DNA from: Vibrio sp. 10N.261.55.A7
GTDB taxonomy: Bacteria > Pseudomonadota > Gammaproteobacteria > Enterobacterales > Vibrionaceae
Direction of reading: 5' to 3'
Length of the DNA stretch: 48,825 nucleotides
Assembly: GCF_002877365.1 (NCBI RefSeq)
Contig: NZ_MCWZ01000113.1
Location: 1 to 48,825, forward strand
Part shown: piece after piece, positions 7,110 through 15,433 of the stretch
How positions within the stretch are numbered: the stretch's first letter is position 1
Layout: the number at the start of each line of letters is the position of its first letter
Made by a program: the position numbers and the translations under genes
Notes under the pieces: generated by a model
What the model was told of the DNA's origin: nothing
Database searches by the model: none
The model's input: the letters and a program-made list of their open reading frames with translations, nothing else

Positions 7110-8144
7110 TTAAGACTTGTCAGCCAACTCTTTTCTCACTATTTCAGCCCCCGCACTCAACGCGTTCAGTTTGGCTGCAGCGACAGGGCGTGCTAACGGT
7201 GCCATACCGCAGTTAGTGCAAGGGTAAAGCTTGTCTGCATCAACGTACTCAAGCGCTTTTCGAAGCGTATTGGCGACGTCCTCAGGCGTCTCAATATCAT
7301 TCGTCGAAACATCGATAGCGCCAACCATCACCTTCTTTCCACGAATAAGCTCTAGTAGTTCAATCGGGACGTGAGAGTTATGACACTCGAGCGAGATAAT
7401 ATCAATGTTCGACTTTTGCAGCTTAGGAAAGACTTCTTCGTATTGTCGCCATTCAGTTCCTAGCGTTTTCTTCCAATCTGTATTGGCTTTGATACCGTAG
7501 CCATAGCAAATATGAACGGCAGTTTCGCACTTAAGACCTTCAATCGCCCTTTCTAGGCAAGCAATTCCCCAATCATTAACATCATCAAAGAAAACGTTAA
7601 AAGCTGGCTCGTCAAACTGGATAATATCAACACCTGCGGCCTCAAGTTCTTTCGCTTCTTCATTAAGAATTTTGGCAAATTCCCAAGCAAGTTTCTCGCG
7701 GCTTTTGTAATGATCATCGTAAAGCGTATCGATCATGGTCATAGGGCCAGGTAATGCCCACTTGATTGGTTTGTCTGTTTGACTGCGTAAGAACTTTGCG
7801 TCTTCCACAAACACGGGCTTCTGACGGCTCACAGGACCTACAACCGTCGGCACACTTGCGTCGTAGCGATCACGAATTTTCACCGTTTCACGCTTCTCAA
7901 AATCAACACCGCTGAGGTGCTCAATAAACGTCGTCACGAAGTGTTGGCGAGTTTGCTCACCATCGCTGACGATATCAGTGCCCGCTTGCTGTTGCTGTTG
8001 CAAAGACACGCGCAAAGCATCGTGTTTTCCGTCTGTGAGTTCTTCGCCTTGCAGTTTCCAAGGAGACCAAAGTGTCTCTGGTTGTGCAAGCCAAGACGGC
8101 TTAGGTAAACTTCCAGCCGTCGAAGTAGGTAATAATGTTTTCAT
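7110..8144 (-). CDS. mesD: MesD, folate-independent methionine synthase (core MetE)
   Basis: The 344-residue protein corresponds only to the C-terminal catalytic barrel of cobalamin-independent methionine synthase MetE. The zinc and homocysteine ligands are all present: H211-x-C213 (HICYG), E253 (SLECH) and C312 (CTNCGMAPL). The N-terminal folate-binding half of MetE is absent. It is encoded 31 bases downstream of a DUF1852 gene. That exact pair is the MesD-MesX family described as folate-independent methionine synthases that need the DUF1852 partner and oxygen; the methyl donor is not established. A terminator follows at 6967-7011. Confidence 0.88.
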   Translation of the reverse strand: MKTLLPTSTAGSLPKPSWLAQPETLWSPWKLQGEELTDGKHDALRVSLQQQQQAGTDIVSDGEQTRQHFVTTFIEHLSGVDFEKRETVKIRDRYDASVPTVVGPVSRQKPVFVEDAKFLRSQTDKPIKWALPGPMTMIDTLYDDHYKSREKLAWEFAKILNEEAKELEAAGVDIIQFDEPAFNVFFDDVNDWGIACLERAIEGLKCETAVHICYGYGIKANTDWKKTLGTEWRQYEEVFPKLQKSNIDIISLECHNSHVPIELLELIRGKKVMVGAIDVSTNDIETPEDVANTLRKALEYVDADKLYPCTNCGMAPLARPVAAAKLNALSAGAEIVRKELADKS

Positions 8145-8175
8145 AGTATATGCCGCTGCCTATTTAGATGGATGA

Positions 8176-9150
8176 TTAAGCGTAATTCGCAGACCATTGC
8201 TCAAGTACAACTTGATATGGTTTGATGAAGTGCTCTTCGGCAAACTTCCCTTGCTCTTTAGCCAATTGGCTACGCTCTTCACGGTCATAAACGATTTGAG
8301 TTAACGAGTGATCTAAATTCTTCAAATTTGGCTGATAGCGTTTTCCTGCCACCGCATTCGCATTGTAAATTTCAGGGCGGTAGATTTTCTGGAACGTACC
8401 CATAGTGCTGATGGTGCTGATGAGTTCTAGGTTTGTGTAATCATTCAGTAGATCACCAAAGAAATAGAAAGCCAATGGCGCAACACTATTTGGCGGCATG
8501 AAATAGCGAACCTGTAGGCCCATCTTCTTAAAATACTGTTCCGTCAGCGACGATTCATTGGGTTGATACTCAAAGCCTAAAACAGGGTGTTGATTCTCCG
8601 TTCGGTGATAAATTTTATTATCTGAAACACTCAGACAAATAACCGGTAATTTTTTAAAATTCTGCTTATAAACATTCGAGTTCACAAAATATTTAAACAA
8701 TTTCCCATGCAGCTCACCAAAATTATCTGGAATGCTGAACTTCGGTTGTTCTTTATTATGGTCTAGCAGTAAGACGCTGAAATCGTAGTCTCTCACATAA
8801 GAAGAGAAGTTATTTCCTACAATACCTTCAATACGTTCGTTCGTTTCACGATCTAGAATGTTTGTTTTTAGCACTTCAATAGAAGGAAAGGCTTCGCCAC
8901 TGCCTTCAATATCCATATCAACGGATACGATCTCAAGCTCCACAGAATAGCGGTCACCATTTGGGTTATCCCAATGCGCTAAGGCATTGAAACTGTTATC
9001 AATCATTTTTAGCGCGTTACGCAAGTTTGCCTGGCGGCAGTTTCCTCTCGCCAAGTTAGCGAAGTTAGTCGTGATACGCGTGCTGTCTGAAGGTTGATAG
9101 TTTTCATCAAGACTAATGCTCTTAATTGAAAAATTGAATTCTTTATTCAT
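8176..9150 (-). CDS. mesX: MesX, DUF1852 partner of MesD
   Basis: The 324-residue protein is recognised as DUF1852 by overall sequence and by its place directly upstream of a core-MetE gene. DUF1852 proteins are the MesX partner required by MesD for methionine synthesis; how they act is unknown. No cofactor motif or membrane segment is visible, so it is probably a soluble cytoplasmic protein. The ATG at 9150 starts MNKEFNFSIKSISLDE. It is the first gene of the minus-strand mesX-mesD operon, divergent from a TauE-type transporter. Confidence 0.88.
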   Translation of the reverse strand: MNKEFNFSIKSISLDENYQPSDSTRITTNFANLARGNCRQANLRNALKMIDNSFNALAHWDNPNGDRYSVELEIVSVDMDIEGSGEAFPSIEVLKTNILDRETNERIEGIVGNNFSSYVRDYDFSVLLLDHNKEQPKFSIPDNFGELHGKLFKYFVNSNVYKQNFKKLPVICLSVSDNKIYHRTENQHPVLGFEYQPNESSLTEQYFKKMGLQVRYFMPPNSVAPLAFYFFGDLLNDYTNLELISTISTMGTFQKIYRPEIYNANAVAGKRYQPNLKNLDHSLTQIVYDREERSQLAKEQGKFAEEHFIKPYQVVLEQWSANYA

Positions 9151-9472
9151 CGTGTTCCGATATCCTATGTCCTGAGAGAAATGCTGACTTTATTCCTTAC
9201 TCTCGCTGGGGTTTATTTTTTGTTTCTTTATGTTCCCAGTTTATTCTCGACTTATTTTCTTTATTGGAATCTCATAAAGTGAAATAAATGTGCTTGAGAG
9301 AAGAGCCTCATTTATAGCGTTGATCGGTCTTTGATTAACAATGGTATTACTTCACGATCAACATGAGAAATATTCATGTTTCATTATTTTTTAAAAAGTT
9401 ATATTAGCTAGCTTAATTTGAACATGACTATTTTTAGACGTAATTACCCCTAATTAATATAAGGTGAAATGA
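9151..9472. promoter_or_regulatory. Divergent control region mesX / tauE-like gene
   Basis: This 322-bp stretch holds no ORF and must contain promoters for both directions. Two structures stand out. An 8-bp inverted repeat GTTGATCG/CGATCAAC lies at 9319-9326 and 9355-9362. A MetR-like dyad TGAGAAATATTCA lies at 9364-9376, differing in one base from the TGAA-N5-TTCA consensus and embedded in CATGA/TCATG arms. No SAM riboswitch fold was recognised. Confidence 0.45.
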
Positions 9473-10282
9473 GTGAGTGAATTGCTATTGTTAATTGTAT
9501 TCTGCGCAATATTGGGCAGTGTTGTTGGCTTCCTGGCTGGGCTATTAGGTATCGGCGGAGGTCTCGTTATTGTCCCTGTATTGAGCAGCATTTTGCTTCA
9601 CTTTGAGGTATTACCAGCTAACCAAGTCGTTGTGGCTGCGATTGCCACATCACTGGCATCGATTTTGTTCACGTCCACTTCTTCCGCCATTGCTCACCAT
9701 AAAAATGGCAATGTGCCATGGGGTATTGCCCCTTGGATAATGATGGGGGTGGCTTTTGGCGCATTAATTAGTGGTTTCATGGCTGCACTCTTACCAGAAA
9801 AGATTGTTCGCATTATCTTTGCCGTTTGTGTCGTACTCATTGCACTCAAAATGTTCTTAAGCAGTAAGAGTGACGCTCCGAAAGAACGCAAAATGCCCAA
9901 TAAAGGTCTGTTGACTATTTTCACCACAATCACCGGAGGATTGTCAGCCATGATAGGCATTGGCGGTGGTGCACTCCTCGTTCCATTACTGACGTTTTTC
10001 TCCCTAGACATGAAAAAAGCGATTGGTTGTGCCTCTGCTTGTGGCATCGTCATTGCTCTGTTTGGCTCTGTCGGTTACATCAGTTCAGGCAGCAGTCAGT
10101 TTGCTTTAGAAGATGGGTTTGCAGGCTTCGTTTACTTGCCGGCTTTGCTAGGCATTGTGTGCACATCTTGGTTTACAGCCCCACTAGGCGCTAAATCGAC
10201 GCAGCATTTACCTGTTCCTACAATAAAGAAAATCTTCGCGGCATTGTTGGTGGTTATGGCTGCAAACATGTTGACCAAGTAG
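9473..10282 (+). CDS. TauE/SafE-family sulfur-compound or anion transporter
   Basis: The 269-residue inner membrane protein has about eight helices in two homologous halves, each with the family's glycine motif: GLLGIGGGLVIVP (about 23-35) and GMIGIGGGALLVP (about 161-173). TauE/SafE members export or import sulfite, sulfoacetate and other organic anions. The position opposite mesX-mesD suggests a sulfur compound linked to methionine metabolism, but that is inference. The GTG at 9473 follows AAGG at 9461-9464; a second GTG two codons on (9477) is out of frame. A hairpin follows the stop. Confidence 0.85.
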   Translation: MSELLLLIVFCAILGSVVGFLAGLLGIGGGLVIVPVLSSILLHFEVLPANQVVVAAIATSLASILFTSTSSAIAHHKNGNVPWGIAPWIMMGVAFGALISGFMAALLPEKIVRIIFAVCVVLIALKMFLSSKSDAPKERKMPNKGLLTIFTTITGGLSAMIGIGGGALLVPLLTFFSLDMKKAIGCASACGIVIALFGSVGYISSGSSQFALEDGFAGFVYLPALLGIVCTSWFTAPLGAKSTQHLPVPTIKKIFAALLVVMAANMLTK

Positions 10283-10305
10283 TCGATATATCATCGAATC
10301 ACCGC

Positions 10306-10333
10306 CCAATTCCCCAAAACGTTGGGGGATTGG
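10306..10333 (+). terminator. Hairpin after the TauE-like gene
   Basis: CCAATTCCCCAA (10306-10317) pairs with TTGGGGGATTGG (10322-10333) with one mismatch and a four-base loop, 24 bases after the stop codon. The stem is strong, but only a short T-run follows (10337-10339), so it may be an inefficient terminator. Confidence 0.5.
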
Positions 10334-10500
10334 AGCTTTGGTTACCCCACTCACTTTTATGCGCCTCACTATTCAATTCAATAGACAGATTCAAGAACGC
10401 CGTTCCCATTAGGCCCCATTAAGACTCAATCCAAACTCTCTACCTAGAGGTCGTTCGCATAACAAAGCAGACAGGTTCCAAATGGGTACTACCCTTGTTT

Positions 10501-10767
10501 ATGATGAATGAACAAGCTAATACTTCAGAGAGAACTGTTTTGAATACCTATCTATCGAGCGGTAAAAAGCTGCTCCTAGAGTTCCTGAAATACTACCTTG
10601 CCACAGCTATCGTTCTTGGTCTCAAAGGTGAACTGTTTAATATCGCACTTAGAGTTTGGTCCGATAATCGGATGTCTTTCTATGTTGATGGCTTATGGCA
10701 ATTGACCTTTATACTCTCTTTCTTTCTGACCTGTTGCGTCATGTTGAATAAGTATACTGGGGGCTGA
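10501..10767 (+). CDS. Small membrane protein, unknown function
   Basis: I do not recognise this product of 88 residues. Two hydrophobic segments (about residues 25-47 and 64-83) suggest an inner membrane hairpin with a charged loop containing WSDNRMSFYVDG. Two adjacent ATGs (10501, 10504) and a TTG at 10495 are possible starts; none has a good Shine-Dalgarno sequence. A 43-codon ORF (10777-10908) follows after 9 bases. Confidence 0.5.
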   Translation: MMNEQANTSERTVLNTYLSSGKKLLLEFLKYYLATAIVLGLKGELFNIALRVWSDNRMSFYVDGLWQLTFILSFFLTCCVMLNKYTGG

Positions 10768-10776
10768 ATTTTGTCT

Positions 10777-10908
10777 ATGAGCCAACTTTTTCGTTCAGCC
10801 ATGGAAAAGAGCCTTGAAATCGAAACCTGTATTAACAATGAGAGCGATGCTCATTCGCTAGAAAGCGCCATTTATTACAATGGTGATACCCCAGTAAATG
10901 CTTTATAA
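10777..10908 (+). CDS. Possible small ORF (43 residues)
   Basis: An ATG at 10777 opens 43 codons, starting MSQLFRSAMEKSLEIE and ending at TAA 10906-10908. The composition is protein-like and acidic. The only purine-rich stretch upstream is the GGGGG at 10759-10763, too far for good initiation, so it may depend on readthrough from the preceding gene or be the tail of a decayed gene. No family is recognised. Confidence 0.28.
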   Translation: MSQLFRSAMEKSLEIETCINNESDAHSLESAIYYNGDTPVNAL

Positions 10909-10961
10909 CTGACACGGTACCTTATACTCAAATAGCATTTGAACTCATGGAGAGAATACCG

Positions 10962-11456
10962 ATGCCAAGGCTTATTTTGGTCAGTGGCCCAACTGGGGCA
11001 GGAAAGACAACCTATTCAATCTCTCTTAGCAAAGAAGTGGGCGCGGTAAAGTTCTCCATCGATCCATGGATGCAAACTTTATTCGCTAGTGACATGACTT
11101 CTCTCGATTACGAATGGATGATAGAACGTGTTACCCGATGCTATGAGCAGATTTGGGAAGTCAGTGAACAGATATTAAAACTCGATGGGAACGTACTATT
11201 GGACTTAGGGTTCACGACGAAAGAGCAACGCGATCTATTTGTAAGCAAAGCCAACGCGTTAGGTATCGACGCTGAAATCCACTACTTGAGTGTCGCTCAA
11301 GAGGTACGTAAAGCACGTGTCAAAAAGAGAAACACCGAAATGGATCCCAGTGTCTATGCATTCGAAGTGACCGATATGATGTTTGAATTCATGGAACCAA
11401 GGTTTGAAGAGCCCACGGCTGAAGAACTCATCCATGGCTTAACCGTACAAAAATAA
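10962..11456 (+). CDS. P-loop AAA-type ATPase/kinase, small
   Basis: The 164-residue protein starts MPRLILVSGPTGAGKTTYS, a Walker A motif with K15 and T16. It belongs to the AAA_33-type zeta-toxin/kinase-like small P-loop proteins, which phosphorylate small molecules or RNA ends. A later acidic motif (VLLDLGFTTKEQRDLF) and a basic lid region (KARVKKRN) fit. The ATG at 10962 has GGAGAG at 10949-10954; the in-frame ATG at 10947 would put this ribosome site inside the gene. The substrate is unknown, and no partner antitoxin gene is adjacent. Confidence 0.78.
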   Translation: MPRLILVSGPTGAGKTTYSISLSKEVGAVKFSIDPWMQTLFASDMTSLDYEWMIERVTRCYEQIWEVSEQILKLDGNVLLDLGFTTKEQRDLFVSKANALGIDAEIHYLSVAQEVRKARVKKRNTEMDPSVYAFEVTDMMFEFMEPRFEEPTAEELIHGLTVQK

Positions 11457-11576
11457 TCATGGTTAGCAGCGCCAGTGCTTCTCACTGAGCTAAACGTTAT
11501 ATTTGTTATACCGTTATGCTTGGTGATTGCATATAAAATGACACGCAATCTGCTTTTGCCATACCGCTTATTTCAT

Positions 11577-11604
11577 CCATACAACGATCATGTATGGGCT
11601 TTTT
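11577..11604 (+). terminator. Rho-independent terminator
   Basis: CCATACA (11577-11583) pairs with TGTATGG (11591-11597) around a 7-base loop and is followed by GC and T5 (11600-11604). It separates the P-loop kinase gene from the HAD hydrolase gene. Confidence 0.7.
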
Positions 11605-11654
11605 CAGCGTGAGCGCGACCACTGCTTAGCTCAGCGTTAACACCAGGAATTACT

Positions 11655-12272
11655 ATGAATAAAAGTCAAATTAAGAACGTTGTGTTCGATGTTGGGAACG
11701 TTATTGTCCGATGGTCACCACTGGAGATCATTCGGCTGACCTTCGGGGACACCGCATCTTCAGAAGATCTCGCTAAGGCTGTTTTCCAATCAGAGACATG
11801 GCTTAATCTCAATAAAGGTCTCATGTCAGAGGAAGAAGCAAGCGCAATTTACCAACGTGATTTAGGATTCAGCGAACTGGAATGTCATCGCCTGTTTTAT
11901 TACATAAAGCAAACCCAGATTGTTATTTACGGGACGGTTGAATTGATGCAACGGCTAAAACAAGCCGGATACAAGATCTACGCGCTGACAGACAATGTTC
12001 ACGAGATTGTTGCCTACCTTAAGTCAACCTATACATTCTGGCCGATCTTTAATGGGGGTATCGTCTCTGCTGACGTTGGGTTGTTAAAACCGCAAGCTGA
12101 GATTTATCAATCACTGCTCGACCAAAATCGAATTGAGGCGTCAGAATCTGTCTTTATCGACGATATGCTGCATAACGTTGAGGGTGCTATCTCAGTAGGC
12201 CTTGCTGCTATACAGTTTAAGAACTCCGCTCAGTGTGAAAATGACCTAAAAGCGTTGGGCCTGAGCTTTTAA
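11655..12272 (+). CDS. HAD-superfamily (subclass IA) hydrolase, YihX-like
   Basis: The 205-residue protein has the four HAD motifs. Motif I is FDVGNV with nucleophile D12 and Gly rather than Asp at position +2, as in YihX-type sugar phosphatases. Motif II is ALTDN (about 112-116), motif III the lysine in GLLKPQAEIYQ (about 143-153), and motif IV FIDDMLHNVEGA (about 167-178). YihX dephosphorylates glucose-1-phosphate; the substrate here is inferred only by likeness. The ATG at 11655 has CCAGGA at 11642-11647. The gene converges on the ferredoxin reductase gene across a strong hairpin. Confidence 0.88.
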   Translation: MNKSQIKNVVFDVGNVIVRWSPLEIIRLTFGDTASSEDLAKAVFQSETWLNLNKGLMSEEEASAIYQRDLGFSELECHRLFYYIKQTQIVIYGTVELMQRLKQAGYKIYALTDNVHEIVAYLKSTYTFWPIFNGGIVSADVGLLKPQAEIYQSLLDQNRIEASESVFIDDMLHNVEGAISVGLAAIQFKNSAQCENDLKALGLSF

Positions 12273-12281
12273 GTGAACACT

Positions 12282-12315
12282 GCTACCCGTTGAAAATTGG
12301 ATTCCAACGGGTAGC
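12282..12315. terminator. Hairpin between convergent genes
   Basis: GCTACCCGTTG (12282-12292) and CAACGGGTAGC (12305-12315) form an 11-bp perfect stem with a 12-base loop, 9 bases after the HAD stop and 30 bases from the stop of the convergent fpr-like gene. It probably terminates both, but no T-run follows on either strand. Confidence 0.5.
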
Positions 12316-12344
12316 AAGTGATAGCGACTGGTTTCACCAATATT

Positions 12345-13136
12345 TCACCAATAGTTTTCGCTCGAGAAGTGCCCAGGTTTTCGACGTAAATGCTTGCTCA
12401 GCCCTAGATTAATAAGCGCAGCACTTGTGTCTTTCACCATGACTGGGTTACCACATATGTAAACAAAGCTACTTGGAACAGTAAGATCACTTCCGACTCG
12501 GCGTTGAATTTCTTTATGTTTCAATAACTCTGGCACTCGCCCACTCAAACTTAAATCATCATTTTCACGGGATACGACCGACACGTAGTGAAACTTGTCG
12601 CCAAGCGCGCGCTTCCGTTCAGCAATCGAATCCGAATACACCAACTCTTGTTTTGTTCGAACGGCGTGAACCAATACAATTTTCTTGAATCGACTCTCCA
12701 TCGATTCATCTTCTAACATGGAAAGAAACGGCCCTATTGCAGTACCGGTTGCAAGCATCCAAAGTTCGTCGGCGTATTCTGGGATCTCCTCTAAGGTCAT
12801 AAACCCAGACGGCTGTTTACCAACATACAAAGAATCGCCTATGTCAAGAGCATTTAGCCTGGGTGACAATTGGCCATTATCGTCGGCGATGATTAAGAAT
12901 TCCATACGGTGAGAGCCGTGTGCGTGATTTGGGTGATTGACCATGGAATAGGCTCTACGTATGCATTCACCACTGTCAGTTGTTAACCCCAACTTAGTAA
13001 ACTGGCCTGCAACGTAAGTCTCTACGGGAGCTTCAATTTCTAGACTGAACAATTTGGTAGACCATTGCTTTCTCCCTACAACGCGCCCTTCTACCAAACT
13101 GTTACCTATATTTGGACTGTTACCTACATTTGACAT
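12345..13136 (-). CDS. fpr: Ferredoxin/flavodoxin-NADP+ reductase
   Basis: The 263-residue protein is a member of the FNR family. The FAD-binding motif is RAYSMVNHP (about 60-68), the second FAD/phosphate block KQPSGFMTL is near 107-115, and the NADP-binding motif is LATGTAIGPFLSML (about 128-141). It moves electrons between NADPH and ferredoxin or flavodoxin in the cytoplasm. The start at 13136 is well supported by a perfect AGGAGG seven bases or so upstream. The C-terminus ends in an aromatic Trp (SSENYW), as is common in bacterial Fpr. It is divergent from the Trp-rich protein gene. Confidence 0.9.
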   Translation of the reverse strand: MSNVGNSPNIGNSLVEGRVVGRKQWSTKLFSLEIEAPVETYVAGQFTKLGLTTDSGECIRRAYSMVNHPNHAHGSHRMEFLIIADDNGQLSPRLNALDIGDSLYVGKQPSGFMTLEEIPEYADELWMLATGTAIGPFLSMLEDESMESRFKKIVLVHAVRTKQELVYSDSIAERKRALGDKFHYVSVVSRENDDLSLSGRVPELLKHKEIQRRVGSDLTVPSSFVYICGNPVMVKDTSAALINLGLSKHLRRKPGHFSSENYW

Positions 13137-13367
13137 CGTTACCTCCTAATGAAGAAAACATCAGCACTATCATCATACGGGGTAAATGGTGGAAATTTAA
13201 CCTTCAGTTTGAAAGATCTTTCACGTGAATCACCCGCTTACTGGCACTGCAACCCAAGTGATTGTTTTAACCTACTGATTAGTGAAAAGTATTATTCGAG
13301 TTCGACTGAACTTTTCACCGACCTTGTGCGTATAAATCAGGTGAAAACTCACTACACAGGCATTACT

Positions 13368-13583
13368 ATGAATAGAATAAATCCCGCAAAGCTGTTTAAT
13401 AGCAAATGGACCGCCATCAAACCACTCAATAGAGAGAAGCACTTTCTGATCTCTGAAGTAAGTTTTGATGAAGAAGGTTTGGTTACATCTTGTACGATAG
13501 AAGCCATTTTATCGAAGAATGAATACCCGATAGATTGGCATGAGTTAAAAGACGCTAGCCAGTGGGCACAAGGATGGAAATAA
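13368..13583 (+). CDS. TIGR02450 family Trp-rich protein
   Basis: The 71-residue product matches the small Trp-rich family over its whole length: MNRINPAKLFNSKWTAIKP at the start and WHELKDASQWAQGWK at the end, with the conserved Trp residues. Its function is unknown. The reading frame is open upstream to an ATG at 13149, but family length, the AGG at 13358-13360 and lack of a ribosome site at 13149 all favour the internal start at 13368. The upstream 219 bases then hold the shared promoter region with fpr. Confidence 0.82.
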   Translation: MNRINPAKLFNSKWTAIKPLNREKHFLISEVSFDEEGLVTSCTIEAILSKNEYPIDWHELKDASQWAQGWK

Positions 13584-13611
13584 GCAACCCAATTTGATTA
13601 AGCATTGGCCT

Positions 13612-13671
13612 AAAGAGCTATGGCTGTTAGAGCTTGGTTGTTAAAGCTATGACCGATAAAGTTATGGCAGC
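13612..13671. repeat. About 15-bp imperfect tandem repeat, four copies
   Basis: Four consecutive units of 14-17 bases share a core like AAAGCTATGGCNG: AAAGAGCTATGGCTG, AGAGCTTGGTTG, AAAGCTATGACCG and AAAGTTATGGCAG. They lie between the Trp-rich gene and the NIPSNAP gene. A similar period is found at 16009-16098 and 31728-31772. Confidence 0.5.
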
Positions 13672-13706
13672 AAAATAGTGGCCTTCAACGTAATGGAGAT
13701 ACAACA

Positions 13707-14012
13707 ATGGTGACATGTTATTTACGGTATGTACTCGACCCAACTAAAATCGGCGACTTTGAAGAGTACGCCAAGATGTGGATCCCTTTGGTGAACAAGT
13801 TCGGTGGCCAACACAATGGTTACTTCTTGCCTTCCGAAGGCGCAAATAACATCGCCCTCGCGCTATTCACCTTCCCAAGCCTTGCCGCGTATGAAGCCTA
13901 CCGCACACAATCATTCAAGGATGCTGACTGTATAACGGCATTCAAATTTGCCGAGACAACAGGCTGTATCCTCAGTTATGAACGAAGCTTCTTCCGCCCA
14001 GTTTTCGAGTAA
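13707..14012 (+). CDS. NIPSNAP-family protein
   Basis: The 101-residue protein is a single ferredoxin-like alpha/beta barrel domain of the NIPSNAP type: MVTCYLRYVLDPTKIGDFEEY at the N-terminus and the typical RSFFRPVFE near the C-terminus. Bacterial members are small cytoplasmic dimers with no assigned reaction. The ATG at 13707 follows GGAG at 13694-13697. It converges with the SDR gene, leaving 9 bases between the stops. Confidence 0.82.
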   Translation: MVTCYLRYVLDPTKIGDFEEYAKMWIPLVNKFGGQHNGYFLPSEGANNIALALFTFPSLAAYEAYRTQSFKDADCITAFKFAETTGCILSYERSFFRPVFE

Positions 14013-14021
14013 ATAGACACG

Positions 14022-14741
14022 CTACCAAGGAATTTCACTCCCATCAAAGCTGTACAAGTGTCCCGATTTCTTGGTGTCAGACGATTCAATGAATTCCGCT
14101 AAACAACGTGCCACGTATTCAGGTTTGAACAACTTTGATTCGGGCACATTTTTTTGGAAGGGTTTCGATAAATCCGTATCCGTTGTTCCTGGGTGGAACG
14201 CGAACACTCGACATTTGGACAACTTATGCTGCCACTCGATGCTGATTGTCTTAATTGCCATGTTCAGTGCCGCTTTCGACGATCGATAGCTCACCCAACC
14301 GCCAATACGATTGTCTTCAATACTTCCAATCCGAGCAGACAGCGACACAAAATGCGTGTTTTTATCTGATTTCAATAACTTTGAGAAGTGTTTCGCCAGC
14401 AACATCGTCGGAAGCACGTTCTTTTGTACATTGAGTAAAAAGAAATCTGGGTCAAATTCGCTGATGCTTTTCTCTGGCTTTCGCTCATTATTATGCAGAA
14501 AACCCGTTGTATTCAGTAAAATGTCTAAGTTTTTGGTTTCTTTTGATAGCCGCGCGGCAAGCGCTTGAACCTCTAGATCCGACGTGGCGTCTAACTGAAA
14601 CCATTGAAGGCGATCATGATCTTTTTGAGGTTGTTTCGAATGATAAGTCGCAAACACGATTGCGCTCGGGTTGGTTTTTAGAAAGTGGTCCACTAAAGCA
14701 GAACCAATCCCACCTGTTCCGCCAATAATCAGTATTTTCAA
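14022..14741 (-). CDS. Short-chain dehydrogenase/reductase
   Basis: The 239-residue SDR starts with the Rossmann glycine motif GGTGGIGSAL (about 7-16). It has the conserved NTTG-type strand (LLNTTGF near 75-81), catalytic Ser around 139 (FVSLSARIGS) and YRSSK (Tyr and Lys about 152-156). The closest type is the C-factor (CsgA-like) group of small SDRs of unknown substrate. It is probably an NAD(P)-dependent oxidoreductase in the cytoplasm. It stands alone on the minus strand. Confidence 0.88.
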   Translation of the reverse strand: MKILIIGGTGGIGSALVDHFLKTNPSAIVFATYHSKQPQKDHDRLQWFQLDATSDLEVQALAARLSKETKNLDILLNTTGFLHNNERKPEKSISEFDPDFFLLNVQKNVLPTMLLAKHFSKLLKSDKNTHFVSLSARIGSIEDNRIGGWVSYRSSKAALNMAIKTISIEWQHKLSKCRVFAFHPGTTDTDLSKPFQKNVPESKLFKPEYVARCLAEFIESSDTKKSGHLYSFDGSEIPW

Positions 14742-14974
14742 TTAATTACACCCGAAATAAACGTTTAAGTAAGCATAGAGCAGGATGAAGAGTTGTGCAC
14801 CCGATCTCCCACTGTCCAAATTCACGCATAGTCACAAATCGTTGCTAGCAAGATCGACTTGCACCTAGTGAGATAACGGAATCTTAAGCAAATAATCGAT
14901 TTCTACTCCACTTTATCACACATGCTAAGCGTATTTAGATACGATATCCTTCCCTGCATATCAAAGGTTTCATC

Positions 14975-15433
14975 ATGGATTACTCACAAGAACATTCCAA
15001 TGCCATTCCTATGTCGCTTCTCCTTGAGGCAGATCCCAGCCAAGCCAGTATTGAGTCTTATATAAACGGAGGTATCTGTTTTGTTGCAAAAGAGAACCTA
15101 GACATTGTGGCCGCCTGTATCGCTAAGCCAACAAATAAGAATGTCATCGAGATCTTCAATATTTCGGTCTCCCCTGACCATCAACAGCGCGGCATAGGGA
15201 CACGTTTACTGCGCTATTCTCTAGAACAATTAGCCAATAAAGGCTTTGTGCGGGTTGAGTTGGGTACCGGTGCCTTTGGCCACCAACTCACCTACTATCA
15301 AAGAGCGGGGTTCAGAGTAGACGCTGTTGCCAAAAATCACTTTATTGACCATTACCCTGAGCCCATTTTTGAGGATGGTATCCAGCATAAAGATATGCTG
15401 AGACTGTATATTGACCTGAGCGATGCAGAATAG
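14975..15433 (+). CDS. GNAT N-acetyltransferase (first of three)
   Basis: The 152-residue protein has the GNAT acetyl-CoA motif A, NISVSPDHQQRGIGTRLLRY (about 67-86), with the Q-x-x-G-I-G pyrophosphate loop, and motif B near YYQRAGF (about 108-114). It would acetylate a small molecule or a protein amino group. AAAGG at 14963-14967 precedes the ATG. Substrate and regulation are unknown; it has no operon partner. Confidence 0.85.
   Translation: MDYSQEHSNAIPMSLLLEADPSQASIESYINGGICFVAKENLDIVAACIAKPTNKNVIEIFNISVSPDHQQRGIGTRLLRYSLEQLANKGFVRVELGTGAFGHQLTYYQRAGFRVDAVAKNHFIDHYPEPIFEDGIQHKDMLRLYIDLSDAE

Noticed and set aside
10962..11456. P-loop kinase as a zeta-type toxin of a toxin-antitoxin pair
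   Set aside because: No small antitoxin gene is adjacent in the right orientation, and the upstream small ORFs are membrane-like or doubtful.
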